Positions 16,169 through 23,786 are shown, counted from the stretch's first letter. The stretch: 24,439 nucleotides of DNA from an uncultured Muribaculaceae bacterium (GCA_910584185.1 CAJTYC010000032.1:1-24439), one strand, 5' to 3'. Made by a program: numbers and translations. The notes: generated by a model not told the origin, from the sequence alone.

Positions 16169-17060
16169 ACTTATTCATTATAAAGTGTGGGTGGTGAGAT
16201 AGGAGTTCGTCGCGGAGGCGGGTGCGGTCGAGGTGGAGGTATATCTCGGTTGTGGCAATAGACTCGTGGCCTAACATCTCCTGTATCATACGCAAATTGG
16301 CACCTCCTTCGAGCAGGTGGGTAGCAAAGGAGTGTCGCAACGTGTGGGGCGACACTTTCTTGTTAATGCCGGCCAAGGCCGCGGCATCGCGTATCACATA
16401 GAAAACCATCACCCTTGTGAGCGGGGCACCGCGACGGTTCAGGAAGAGAATGTCGGCCCCTTCCTTCTTTATTGGCCCGGAGTTACGTATCTCGAGATAG
16501 TCGCGTATGAGCTCGGCCGATACCGGAGAAATCGGCACCACGCGCTGCTTGTCGCCCTTGCCTGTGATAATCATATACCCCTCGTCGAGCCAGACTTGCT
16601 GCACCTTGAGCGCGCACAGTTCCGACACGCGGAGCCCGCTGCCATAGAGCGTCTCTATAATGGCATGGTTGCGCGGTGTCTCCGGTTTGTCGGCAGGCAA
16701 CGCCTCTATCATCGCGTCAATCTCCTCGACGGTCAGCACATCAGGCAGGGCGCGGCCTATGCGTGGTGACTCTATCAGGCTCGTGGGGTCATCATCTATC
16801 GCCTGCTCCAATCGAAGAAACTTATAGAAACTCCTTATGCCGGCTATCATGCGGGCTTGCGATCGGGCAGAGATGCCCATGTCGTGCATGGTGCATAGAA
16901 ACTCCAGTATATCCTCACGCGTGAGTTTGCAGACATCGAGCTGATGCTGGTCGGCAAACTGTGCCAAATGCCCCAGGTCGATAAGATAGCCGGAGGCAGT
17001 GTTTTGCGACAGTCCCCTCTCAAGCAGCAGATGACGTGAGAAATCGCGTATGATATTCAT
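16167..17060 (-). CDS. xerD: Site-specific tyrosine recombinase XerD
   Basis: Resolves chromosome dimers at the dif site, normally with XerC and under FtsK control. The 297-residue length is typical. An N-terminal SAM-like core-binding domain (about 1-85, LLLERGLSQNTASGYLIDL) is followed by the catalytic domain. The active-site set is complete: R144 (GSGLRVSEL), K168 (ITGKGDKQR), H239 and R242 (HTLRHSFATHLL), H265 (MLGHESIATT) and the nucleophile Y274 (EIYLHLD). The sequence matches the housekeeping XerD type rather than an integrase, and no att sites or cargo genes are nearby. It begins 1 base after the upstream methyltransferase-like gene ends. Confidence 0.92.
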   Translation of the reverse strand: MNIIRDFSRHLLLERGLSQNTASGYLIDLGHLAQFADQHQLDVCKLTREDILEFLCTMHDMGISARSQARMIAGIRSFYKFLRLEQAIDDDPTSLIESPRIGRALPDVLTVEEIDAMIEALPADKPETPRNHAIIETLYGSGLRVSELCALKVQQVWLDEGYMIITGKGDKQRVVPISPVSAELIRDYLEIRNSGPIKKEGADILFLNRRGAPLTRVMVFYVIRDAAALAGINKKVSPHTLRHSFATHLLEGGANLRMIQEMLGHESIATTEIYLHLDRTRLRDELLSHHPHFIMNK

Positions 17061-17061
17061 T

Positions 17062-17622
17062 TCACAGCTTAATAGAGTAAGAGACCTTCTGCATGTCGGG
17101 CCTGTTGACTATAATCAGGGAGTCGGAGTCGTGGAGCATCAGCCCTTGCGGTAAAGACTCGAATAGGGTTTCTGCCCATCCATGAGGCAAGTGTCGCATG
17201 CCGAGGGTCTTGCCGGGCAGCGAGATGAACTCGCATAGCCTTTGCAGCGGTATGTAGTCGTCTGAAGAAAGCACCAGGTCGCAGCGGTTCATATCGGCCA
17301 TTGCGCTGTGCAGCTCGATGCGGGAATTTGCCGCCTTCAAGGCCGCAAGATAAGGCGCGTCTGCATCGGCTTTTGGGAGATATGCCGAGCGGACATCGAG
17401 GCGGCTTGCGAGCCTGAGCAGAGTGTGGGCATGGCGGCGCGTGCGTCGGTTAAGACGGTTGCATGGCATGTTGTTGCAGGCATCGTCGATGTCGGCATAG
17501 CCATAATAGTCATACTCCTTGTCGGAGCGCACCACCTCCTTCACCATAAAATAGGCGAAGGGGGAGTGTACACCGTATCCGCGGCCATGTCGCCAGCGCC
17601 TGTATCGGTCGATCAATGTCAT
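17062..17622 (-). CDS. Short methyltransferase-like protein of unknown function
   Basis: A 186-residue protein whose start, RWRHGRGYGVHSPFAYFMV, resembles a Bacteroidetes group annotated as class I SAM-dependent methyltransferase. Those proteins are, as far as I recall, longer (about 230-260 residues). Here I cannot find a clear GxGxG SAM-binding motif: the region where it would be expected reads RLDVRSAYLPKADADAPYLA. The enzyme may be degenerate or a non-catalytic relative. Its ATG overlaps the stop of the YfhO-type gene (ATGA), and it ends 1 base before xerD, so all three are likely cotranslated. The product looks soluble, without a signal peptide or membrane segment. Confidence 0.6.
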   Translation of the reverse strand: MTLIDRYRRWRHGRGYGVHSPFAYFMVKEVVRSDKEYDYYGYADIDDACNNMPCNRLNRRTRRHAHTLLRLASRLDVRSAYLPKADADAPYLAALKAANSRIELHSAMADMNRCDLVLSSDDYIPLQRLCEFISLPGKTLGMRHLPHGWAETLFESLPQGLMLHDSDSLIIVNRPDMQKVSYSIKL

Positions 17623-20072
17623 TTCAGCTTGCGTCTGCGATTCACCACCATGAATATGAATCCCGCCAGTGCTGCGGCGCAGAGCACGTAGATTATGATT
17701 ACGGCCGACACGCCGAGCGTGTTGGTGACCTGAAGCGATTTCGGGTCGAAGCGGAACTCAATGTCATGCTCACCGGCTGGCACTTTCAGAGCGCGTAGCA
17801 CATAGTCCACACGGCCTATGTCGGCCGGTTTGCCGTCGATTGTCGCATACCAGCCCCAGGGGAAATACACCTCGCTGAACACTGCCACACCACCCTTGGC
17901 CGTGCGGGCTTTATATGTCAGCTTGTTGGGGGCATAGCTTGTCTCATAAATCGTATCGCCGGGGGCTTTGGGCGAGGCGTTGCCGAGAGTCTTGGCAAAT
18001 TTGCTGTCGGCTACGGCCCTGACCTTGGTCTTAAGCGAGTCGAGCGCTTTCATCTCCGCGTCGGGAGAGACTACATAGTCTATACCCTCCACAAACCATG
18101 CGTTGCCGTTGGCATCCGGATTGAGCTGATACTCATTGCCCGAAAGTATATACTTGGCGTTGAGCATGTTTATGACCTCATTGTTGCCCTTGTATATCTG
18201 CTTGTCAAGCAAGTCATTGTAGCGTGTCAGCTTGGCAGCGTGATAACCGCCGATGGTCTTGTGGAAATATGACGAGCGGGCACCTCCCATGTCTGCCACA
18301 TCGAGTACACGGTAATTGCTCTTGTCCTGGAGTATGGCGCGGTCGGCGTCGGTCATCTTGAACGAAACCTCATAGTCGGCAGGCTCGGTGAAGTTGTCGC
18401 TATTGACATAACGGTGAGCCACCGAATAGAGGTCGATAAGCGCGACAACAGTAAGTGTGAACACGAAGATAGACTTGCGCTTTAGCACACCCTTGAAATA
18501 GAGGAATATCACGCCGGCACCGAGCAGGATAAAAATCAGCGAGCGTCCGCAGTCTGCACTCACAAGCGAGAGACGTGTCTCGCGCAGACCGTTGATTATG
18601 TTGTAATAGGCGGGGTTGGAGAATGCTCCGGCTTCGGTGAGCTGTTGCATCTCGTTGGCCGAGAAGGGCTGCCCGAATATTGAGGGAGACACCCAGCCGA
18701 GGAAGCAGATTACCGCGCCGAGGCCAAACACAGTGTAGCCGGTCCAGGGGTTGCACCGGAAGGCATCCGGGTCGTCGACCATCTTCTTGATGCAGAGCGC
18801 AGCGAGCAGAGGCACGGTGAACTCCACAATCACCAAGATGCTGGAGACGGCGCGAAACTTATTGTAGGCCGGGAAATGGTCGATGAAGAAGTTGGTGAAA
18901 GCCGGGAAATTATGTCCCCAAGAGAGGAGTATAGCCAGCACTGAGACAGCGAATAGTGCCCACTTCATGGGCGATTTCACCATGAATAGCGCGAGGATGG
19001 CGAGCAGCAGCACGAATGCGCCCACATATACCGGGCCGTTGGTCATCGGCTGGTCGCCGAAATATTGCGGGAACTGGCCGAGAAATTGCAGTTCTTCGGC
19101 CTGAAGGCCGAGGTCGTCGGCCTTGTCGGTGTCGGCCACCGACTTAAGGGTGGTTTCGCCGGCCACGGGCTGGATTGTAGCCCCACCCTTCACGTTAGGT
19201 ATCAGCAGCGTGAAAGTCTCGTCTATGCCGTAGCTCCATGCCGTTATGGCCGAGCGGTCCATGCCTCCGGTGCTTGCCGAGGCGTTGGCCGGGGTGAGGT
19301 CGGTGGCGCGTCCGCGCACCGTCTCCTTGCTGTATTCATATGAATTATAGAGGCTCGCGGAGTTGGCCGAAACTGCGAGAAAAGCCGCACCGAGGGCGCA
19401 TGCCGTGGCTATGCCCCAAGTTTTCACCTCCTTGCGCTTTATGGCCTGGCATAGCCATGCTATCATCATGGCGAGCACCACGAAGAGGAAGTAGTAGGTC
19501 ATCTGCGGGTGGTTGCTCTGGAGCTGCAACGCACCGAAGAGGGCGGTCAAGGCCGTGCCGGCGAGATACTTGCGGCGGTAGAGCAACGCCAAACCGCCTA
19601 TGGTGGGTGGTATATACGCCAAAGTGACGAACTTCCATATGTGGCCGGCCCCTATGAGGATTATGAAATAGGAGGAGAAACCCCAGGCCAAGGCGGCAAA
19701 TAGCGACTCGTGCCACTTGAACTTCATGCAGAGGCACATGATGAAGAAACCTATCATCATGCCGAAGAGGAGATTGGCCGGTGCGGGGAGTCCCAGCATG
19801 TATACCTTGCCTATCCAGCCCAAGAGGTCGTTGGCCGGGTAAGAAGGTGAAATCTGGAAGTTGGGCATACCACCGAATAGGGAGTTGGTCCAGCGGGTTG
19901 TCTCGCCGGTGGCCTCGTAAAAAGCCTTACCCTCCTGGCCGTTGGCAGTGCCTTGGAGAATGTCGTGCTGTTGCAGCACATTGCCCTGCACATCGTCGGG
20001 GTAGAAAAAAAGAATGGCCACGACAGCGAGAAACGCCGTGGCCAATATTGCGAACAGATATTTTCTTTTCAT
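17619..20072 (-). CDS. YfhO family multi-pass membrane protein
   Basis: An 817-residue inner-membrane protein with about a dozen hydrophobic segments, starting with an uncleaved helix (MKRKYLFAILATAFLAVVAI). The large first loop, NVLQQHDILQGTANGQEGKA, then TTRWTNSLFGGMPNFQISPS, matches the Bacteroidetes YfhO group, which is related to GT-C glycosyltransferases. A large extracytoplasmic domain (about 600-790) follows, with YRVLDVADMGG and the FSEVYFPWGWYATIDGKPA block, and a last helix precedes the RRRKLK tail. In Firmicutes YfhO glycosylates lipoteichoic acid; the substrate here is unknown. I took the ATG at 20072 because the preceding 90 in-frame residues are low-complexity and would overlap the lrp gene. 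Confidence 0.88.
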   Translation of the reverse strand: MKRKYLFAILATAFLAVVAILFFYPDDVQGNVLQQHDILQGTANGQEGKAFYEATGETTRWTNSLFGGMPNFQISPSYPANDLLGWIGKVYMLGLPAPANLLFGMMIGFFIMCLCMKFKWHESLFAALAWGFSSYFIILIGAGHIWKFVTLAYIPPTIGGLALLYRRKYLAGTALTALFGALQLQSNHPQMTYYFLFVVLAMMIAWLCQAIKRKEVKTWGIATACALGAAFLAVSANSASLYNSYEYSKETVRGRATDLTPANASASTGGMDRSAITAWSYGIDETFTLLIPNVKGGATIQPVAGETTLKSVADTDKADDLGLQAEELQFLGQFPQYFGDQPMTNGPVYVGAFVLLLAILALFMVKSPMKWALFAVSVLAILLSWGHNFPAFTNFFIDHFPAYNKFRAVSSILVIVEFTVPLLAALCIKKMVDDPDAFRCNPWTGYTVFGLGAVICFLGWVSPSIFGQPFSANEMQQLTEAGAFSNPAYYNIINGLRETRLSLVSADCGRSLIFILLGAGVIFLYFKGVLKRKSIFVFTLTVVALIDLYSVAHRYVNSDNFTEPADYEVSFKMTDADRAILQDKSNYRVLDVADMGGARSSYFHKTIGGYHAAKLTRYNDLLDKQIYKGNNEVINMLNAKYILSGNEYQLNPDANGNAWFVEGIDYVVSPDAEMKALDSLKTKVRAVADSKFAKTLGNASPKAPGDTIYETSYAPNKLTYKARTAKGGVAVFSEVYFPWGWYATIDGKPADIGRVDYVLRALKVPAGEHDIEFRFDPKSLQVTNTLGVSAVIIIYVLCAAALAGFIFMVVNRRRKLK

Positions 20073-20124
20073 AGTACGGTTTGTAGGTTGCGGCTTCGGG
20101 CCGCCGTTGTAGTGAGCCCGGAGT

Positions 20125-20140
20125 GAGCGGCTTGCCGCTC
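20125..20140 (-). other. GC-rich hairpin between lrp and YfhO gene
   Basis: GAGCGG-CTTG-CCGCTC forms a 6-bp stem with a 4-base loop and is extended outward by imperfect pairing to about 20112-20152. It follows the lrp stop codon closely but has no T run on the minus strand. It may slow read-through or stabilise the message end; its role is uncertain. Confidence 0.35.
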
Positions 20141-20149
20141 CGCGGGGCC

Positions 20150-20626
20150 TCAACGTTTTTTCGATTCGTCGAAATTGATGTGGATGTGACGGTTGAGCGT
20201 CTGCTCGAGCGAGATGAGGGTCTCTGTCTCGGTTACGCCGGGCACCTGCTGTATGCGGTCGTTGAGCAACTGCATGAGATGGCCGTTGTCGGTGGCGTAC
20301 ACCTTTATCAGCATCGAGTAAGGGCCTGTGGTGAAGTGGCACTCCACAACTTCTGTGATTTTGCAGAGTTCTGCGGCAGCTTCACGGTATAGGGATCCTT
20401 TTTCGAGTTTAACTCCGACGTAGGTGCAAGTGTTGAAACCGAGCTTGTGCGGGTCTACCTGATAGCCCGAACCTGTTATGACATTCATGTCGATAAGACG
20501 CTGGATGCGCTGGTGAATAGCGGCGCGGGAGACTCCGCACTGCACAGCGATGTCTTTTGAAGGTATACGGGCATTGCCCATTACAATATTCAAGATTTTC
20601 TTGTCTAAATTGTCAAGTTTGTCCAT
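20150..20626 (-). CDS. Lrp/AsnC family transcriptional regulator
   Basis: A 158-residue DNA-binding regulator. The N-terminal winged helix-turn-helix (about 1-60) shows LDNLDKKILNIVMGNARIPS, then DIAVQCGVSRAAIHQRIQRL, the usual recognition helix. The C-terminal RAM domain (about 70-150) has VECHFTTGPYSMLIKVYATD, which in relatives senses amino acids and builds the dimer or octamer. The ligand and targets are not predictable. It starts at the ATG at 20626, with a good promoter at 20655-20686, and is followed after 77 bases by the YfhO gene. AT-rich upstream DNA is suitable for autoregulation, but no operator was identified. Confidence 0.92.
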   Translation of the reverse strand: MDKLDNLDKKILNIVMGNARIPSKDIAVQCGVSRAAIHQRIQRLIDMNVITGSGYQVDPHKLGFNTCTYVGVKLEKGSLYREAAAELCKITEVVECHFTTGPYSMLIKVYATDNGHLMQLLNDRIQQVPGVTETETLISLEQTLNRHIHINFDESKKR

Positions 20627-20654
20627 TATGTTTCAAAAATGTTTGTTTATGGTG

Positions 20655-20686
20655 CAAAATTAACTAAAATATATGATATTGACAAA
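20655..20686 (-). promoter_or_regulatory. Promoter of the lrp gene
   Basis: The minus strand reads TTTG (20683-20686), 20 bases, then TAATTTTG (20655-20662), an exact Bacteroidetes-type promoter. The predicted transcription start is near 20649, giving a leader of about 23 bases before the ATG. Confidence 0.65.
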
Positions 20687-20757
20687 TAAAAAATTGCATT
20701 TTGCTAAAAATTTTATTTACCAAGCCTGAAAAAATGATATATTGACCTTTTTCGCCC

Positions 20758-21113
20758 ATGTAACGATTAAAAAATAACTTGGTAGAGTTACTCAGAAATT
20801 TTTGTAAAGATTTGTCTTTTACAATAAAGGAACATATCGAAGTTGTTTAAACTAATTTACGAAAGTTAAAATGAAGTTGAAAGCCTTTCTTTTATTAACC
20901 TTTGCGGATCTTTTTGGCCGCTTTCGCCCCTTTTATTTGCACCAACCGATAGGTTGCTGCAAATAAAAGTGACAAAATCGTCTCAAAAATATGTCGCAAA
21001 TGTTAATAAAAAATTAGTTAAAACAACTTCATCGGGATATTTGACTGTTTGGAAAAGGCAAATATTCCAAAAAGTTCGAGAAACCCTACTAAGTTATTTT
21101 TTAATCGTTACAT
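20758..21113. repeat. 356-bp foldback element (MITE-like)
   Basis: Perfect 23-base terminal inverted repeats lie at 20758-20780 (beginning ATGTAACGATTAAAAA) and 21091-21113. The centre is a strong hairpin, 20930-20969: a 12-bp stem (CTTTTATTTGCA/TGCAAATAAAAG), one mismatch, CAACC/GGTTG and a GATA loop. The intervening arms also align when folded, for example AGTTGTTTAAACTAATTT against AGTTGTTTTAACTAATTT and TTTGTCTTTTACAA against TTTGCCTTTTCCAA. The left arm carries about 28 extra bases around 20860-20890. No target duplication is obvious. It fills most of the 520-base gap between lrp and the permease gene; the rest of the gap holds only the lrp promoter and AT-rich DNA. Confidence 0.8.
20871..20966 (+). 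other. 31-codon reading frame inside the foldback element
   Basis: An ATG frame within the left arm would encode a short peptide beginning MKLKAFLLLTFADLFGRF and ending at a TAA inside the central hairpin. The start resembles a signal-peptide N-terminus. No recognisable promoter precedes it, and the matching right arm lacks the start codon region, so it could be a decayed gene start, a leader peptide or chance. Confidence 0.25.
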
Positions 21114-21146
21114 AATTTGTGAGCGGGTTCTGGAATTTTTACGGCG

Positions 21147-22484
21147 CTAATGTCGCTTGAAGTTTGCCTGTCGGCACTTGGAGCGGGCGAAGGCGGCTGT
21201 GATGATAGCCGTGACGGCTGCGAGCGCCACCGATATGGCGAGGGTGGCTGCAATGTCGGGCCATTGCACCGACACCGGGTATGCTTGCAGTATCGACATG
21301 TCGGCATCGCCGGCTATCTTGATAAGCCCGAAGTGTTGCTGCAGGAGGCATAGCCCCACACCGAGGATTATACCGGCCACGGCGCCGGCCATTGAGACGT
21401 AGATGCTCTCCAAGGCGAATATTGAGCCGATGCGGCTTCGTGACAGTCCCATAGCTGTGAAGGTCTGTATGGCATCTTCTTTCTCTATGACGAGCATCGA
21501 GAGCGAGGATATGATGTTGAAGCCGGCTATGATGAGTATGAAGGTGAGCAGCAGGAACGATATCCATTTCTCTATGGCTATCATACTGAAGTTCATGGCT
21601 TGCTGTTGCAGACGGTTTTTCACTGTGTATCCGGGTCCGAGTGCCTCTGCTACTTTTCTTTGGGTTGTTTCGGCGTCGGCCTTGGGGTCGAGCTTTATTT
21701 CTATGGCTGAGGCTTCTGTGTCGTACATGAACAGCCTCCTGGCCAGGTCAATGGACACGATTAACCCATCTTCGTCATATTGCGACTGGTCGGAGCGGTA
21801 TATGCCGCTGATTTTTATGGAGTCGGAATAGAATGAAGCTGCGGGGTTGGCGAGGTTGACGCGCCCTTCGCGGCGGGGCGCGAAGAGCAATGCCCCGTCG
21901 CCCGGATAGGACTGCAGCCGAGCTGCAACTCCAATGCTCGCAACCCCACGCGGCGGCGGGGGCGGCGGGGGCGGCGGGGGCGGCGGGGCGCCGCTGCCGT
22001 TTTGCGGTGGGGTGCCGTTGCCGTTTAGTTGGTCGTTGGTGTTATTTCTTTCAGGAGTGATGTATTCGCCGTAGTCCTTGTGTATCAGGGAGCGGATGGC
22101 TGTCACTTTGCCGTATTCGTCGGGGGTGACCCCTTTGAGGGTGACGGGCATCTCGCGGCTATTGCATATCAGCAGGGCCTTGTCGGAGAGGGTGGGGGTG
22201 GCGATGCTCACGCCGGGGATGTCTGCGAGTTTCGCTGCGAGCTTGTCGGCATCGGCGAGCACTTTCCCCTTGGTGGGGCTGACCATCAGGTCGGGCGATA
22301 GAGTGTCGAGTTTGTCGCCGATTACGTCGCTGAAGCCGTTGAACACCGAGAGGACACAGATTATCGCTGCCGTGGCGATAGCCATGGCGCACACTGACAC
22401 CGTGGAGATAGTCCCCACGGCGGCGTATGATTTTTTAGACAGAAGATAGCGCCACGCTATCGCGGCGCTTAATCCTTTCTTCAC
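21147..22484 (-). CDS. ABC transporter permease, LolC/LolE-like (FtsX/MacB fold)
   Basis: A 445-residue inner-membrane protein of the lipoprotein-releasing permease type. The first helix lies in YAAVGTISTVSVCAMAIATA (about 20-39), after the typical IAWRYLLSKKS start. A large periplasmic domain (about 60-300) follows, and three C-terminal helices begin at WISFLLLTFILIIAGFNIIS and include the FtsX-type signature EKEDAIQTFTAMGLSRSRIGS. The periplasmic domain contains an odd Asn/Gly/Pro-rich insert ending in 12 prolines (21951-21986). The start is GTG (22482-22484); no nearby ATG fits. It follows rbfA by about 100 bases, filled by a 9-bp tandem array. The partner ATPase is not in the window. Lipoprotein sorting is inferred from the family. 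Confidence 0.88.
   Translation of the reverse strand: MKKGLSAAIAWRYLLSKKSYAAVGTISTVSVCAMAIATAAIICVLSVFNGFSDVIGDKLDTLSPDLMVSPTKGKVLADADKLAAKLADIPGVSIATPTLSDKALLICNSREMPVTLKGVTPDEYGKVTAIRSLIHKDYGEYITPERNNTNDQLNGNGTPPQNGSGAPPPPPPPPPPPPRGVASIGVAARLQSYPGDGALLFAPRREGRVNLANPAASFYSDSIKISGIYRSDQSQYDEDGLIVSIDLARRLFMYDTEASAIEIKLDPKADAETTQRKVAEALGPGYTVKNRLQQQAMNFSMIAIEKWISFLLLTFILIIAGFNIISSLSMLVIEKEDAIQTFTAMGLSRSRIGSIFALESIYVSMAGAVAGIILGVGLCLLQQHFGLIKIAGDADMSILQAYPVSVQWPDIAATLAISVALAAVTAIITAAFARSKCRQANFKRH
21951..21986 (-). repeat. Microsatellite encoding 12 prolines in the permease
   Basis: On the coding strand the unit CCGCCGCCC repeats about four times without interruption, giving 12 proline codons. 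Because the unit is 9 bases, gain or loss of a unit stays in frame. The flanking codons also give a Gly/Asn/Pro-rich linker. Confidence 0.9.
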
Positions 22485-22510
22485 TTTGAACTTTTATTTT
22501 GACCCTAAGG

Positions 22511-22590
22511 GACTTAAAGACTTTAAGGACATTAAGGACTTTAAGGTCCTTAAGGACTTTAAGGACATTGAGGACTTTAAGGACATTAAG
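22511..22590. repeat. Tandem array of 9-bp units between rbfA and the permease gene
   Basis: About nine units of the form GACTTTAAG, GACATTAAG or GTCCTTAAG stand head to tail, the first one base short. The two commonest versions roughly alternate. The last unit overlaps the rbfA stop codon. On the plus strand the array can be translated as a KDFKDIKDFK-type repeat, but there is no sign that it is a gene. It could influence spacing or message stability between rbfA and the permease. Confidence 0.9.
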
Positions 22591-22966
22591 GTCTTTCTAA
22601 CTCATTATTCTCATCGTCGTGGAGGTGGGTGTCAGCTGCGAGCAGACGGTCTATATTCTCCACATAGTCGAGCGAGTCGTCGAGGAAGAATGAGAGGTCG
22701 GGGCATTTGCGCAGCGTGTCCTTCACGGCCTGGGCGAGTTCGTAGCGGCAGGTTTTGGTCTGGCGTTTTATGTTTTCGAGCATTTCGTTGGCCTTGGCCG
22801 GCGGGAATATGCTCAGATATACTTTAGCTATGCTTAGGTCGGGCGACACGCGCACTGCGCTCACTGATACCAATGTGTTGCCGAGGGCCGCAGTCTGGCG
22901 GCGGAAAATCTCACTCAGCTCCTTCTGGAGCAGGCGTGCTATCTTTGCTTGTCTTTTCGATTCCAT
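22586..22966 (-). CDS. rbfA: 30S ribosome-binding factor A
   Basis: Assists late maturation of the small ribosomal subunit by binding the 30S particle near helix 1 of 16S rRNA; important in cold. The 126-residue length is normal. The start MESKRQAKIARLLQKELSEI is the family N-terminal helix, followed by VSVSAVRVSPDLSIAKVYLS and a C-terminal segment TLRKCPDLSFFLDDSLDYVE, matching the KH-like RbfA domain including the P-x-L-x-F-x-x-D-x-S pattern. It lies between the O-methyltransferase and the permease gene. Upstream it is separated by a 35-bp hairpin repeat; downstream its stop codon merges with the 9-bp tandem array. Confidence 0.95.
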   Translation of the reverse strand: MESKRQAKIARLLQKELSEIFRRQTAALGNTLVSVSAVRVSPDLSIAKVYLSIFPPAKANEMLENIKRQTKTCRYELAQAVKDTLRKCPDLSFFLDDSLDYVENIDRLLAADTHLHDDENNELERP

Positions 22967-22989
22967 AATACTTTCTTTTTGTTGTAGTA

Positions 22990-23078
22990 GTCGCCGGAGG
23001 CTCCTCCCTCCCGGTGGCTTCGCGCCGGCCGGGGTCGCAGTGTCGCGAAGCCACCGGGAGGGAGGAGCCTCCGGCGAC
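22990..23078. repeat. GC-rich palindromic repeat, copy 1
   Basis: A perfect 35-bp inverted repeat (22990-23024 with 23044-23078) encloses a 19-base loop. The arms read GTCGCCGGAGGCTCC at the outer end and end CTTCGCG at the loop. It fills the gap between the O-methyltransferase and rbfA. A 40-base stretch (23042-23081) is identical to 24295-24334, so this is a dispersed family. No T run follows, so simple termination is not obvious. Confidence 0.9.
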
Positions 23079-23111
23079 GACTGCTGAGTCGTTAATGAGG
23101 AGTCTACATTC

Positions 23112-23765
23112 TTAACGCGTTTGGTCGGTGTTTAGTTTGCGGATGAGCGTCAGTCCGTCGCGCAGCGGCAGAATGACCTTTTGCACATTCGGGTCGTCAG
23201 CCACCTTGTCGTTGAATCTCTTGATGGCTTTGGTCTGCGGGTCGTGCGCATGGTCGGGTTCCACCACGTGGCCGTCCCAGAGGGTGTTGTCGGCTATCAG
23301 GAGGCCGCCCGGGCGCAGGAGCCGCATTGCCTGGTCGTAGTAGTCGCAATATTGGCGCTTGTCGGCATCCATGAAGATGAGGTCGTAACTCGCGTCGGGT
23401 TGTGTGGCGCAGAAATGCATTGCGTCGTCGATTACGAGGTTTATACTGTCGCCATAGGGGAGTCGGCTGAATGAGTCTCTGATGAAGTCCTCGAGTTCGT
23501 CGTCGGCCTCCACGGTGGTGAGTTTCGCACCGGGTTGCAGCCCTTCGGCTATGCAGAGGGCTGAATAGCCGGAGAAGGTGCCGAGCTCGAGCACGTCTCG
23601 AGGGTTGGCTATCGCCACGAGCATGCGGAGCAGGCGCCCTTGCAGATGGCCTGAGCACATGCGCCCGTTGATGAGCCGGATGTTTGTGCGCCGTTCGAGC
23701 TGATGCAGTTCTTCGGGCTCGGGGTCCATATGCCCGAGTATGTAATTATAGAGGTCCTGGTTCAT
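23112..23765 (-). CDS. Class I SAM-dependent O-methyltransferase
   Basis: A 217-residue cytoplasmic enzyme of the catechol/caffeoyl-CoA O-methyltransferase type (Methyltransf_3). The SAM motif VLELGTFSGYSALCIAEGL lies at about 58-76, the acidic residue following strand 2 is in TVEADDE (about 84-90), and metal ligands are expected in FMDADKRQY (D133 by my count) and IADNTLWDG (D159, N160). All expected parts are present and the length is typical. The natural substrate is unknown. It follows aroQ by 21 bases and precedes rbfA across the palindromic repeat. The gene group resembles one known from other Bacteroidales, in which, as I recall, a pyruvate kinase gene often sits between aroQ and this gene; none is present here. 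Confidence 0.92.
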   Translation of the reverse strand: MNQDLYNYILGHMDPEPEELHQLERRTNIRLINGRMCSGHLQGRLLRMLVAIANPRDVLELGTFSGYSALCIAEGLQPGAKLTTVEADDELEDFIRDSFSRLPYGDSINLVIDDAMHFCATQPDASYDLIFMDADKRQYCDYYDQAMRLLRPGGLLIADNTLWDGHVVEPDHAHDPQTKAIKRFNDKVADDPNVQKVILPLRDGLTLIRKLNTDQTR

Positions 23766-23786
23766 GGTCGGTGCGGTAGTTTTGCC

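Noticed and set aside
16167..17060. The tyrosine recombinase as an integrase of a mobile element.
   Set aside because: Sequence and length fit housekeeping XerD; no att repeats, excisionase or cargo genes are present, and neighbours are core genes.
20073..20342. A 90-residue upstream extension of the YfhO-type protein.
   Set aside because: It overlaps the lrp coding sequence on the same strand in another frame and is low-complexity Arg/His/Pro. The ATG at 20072 begins a normal membrane helix.
22511..22590. Possible CRISPR array.
   Set aside because: Units are 9 bases long with no unique spacers and there are no cas genes; it is a plain tandem repeat.
22486..22827. A plus-strand frame encoding a KDFKDIKDFK repeat protein.
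   Set aside because: It is the translation of the 9-bp DNA array and then runs antisense through rbfA; no promoter is seen.
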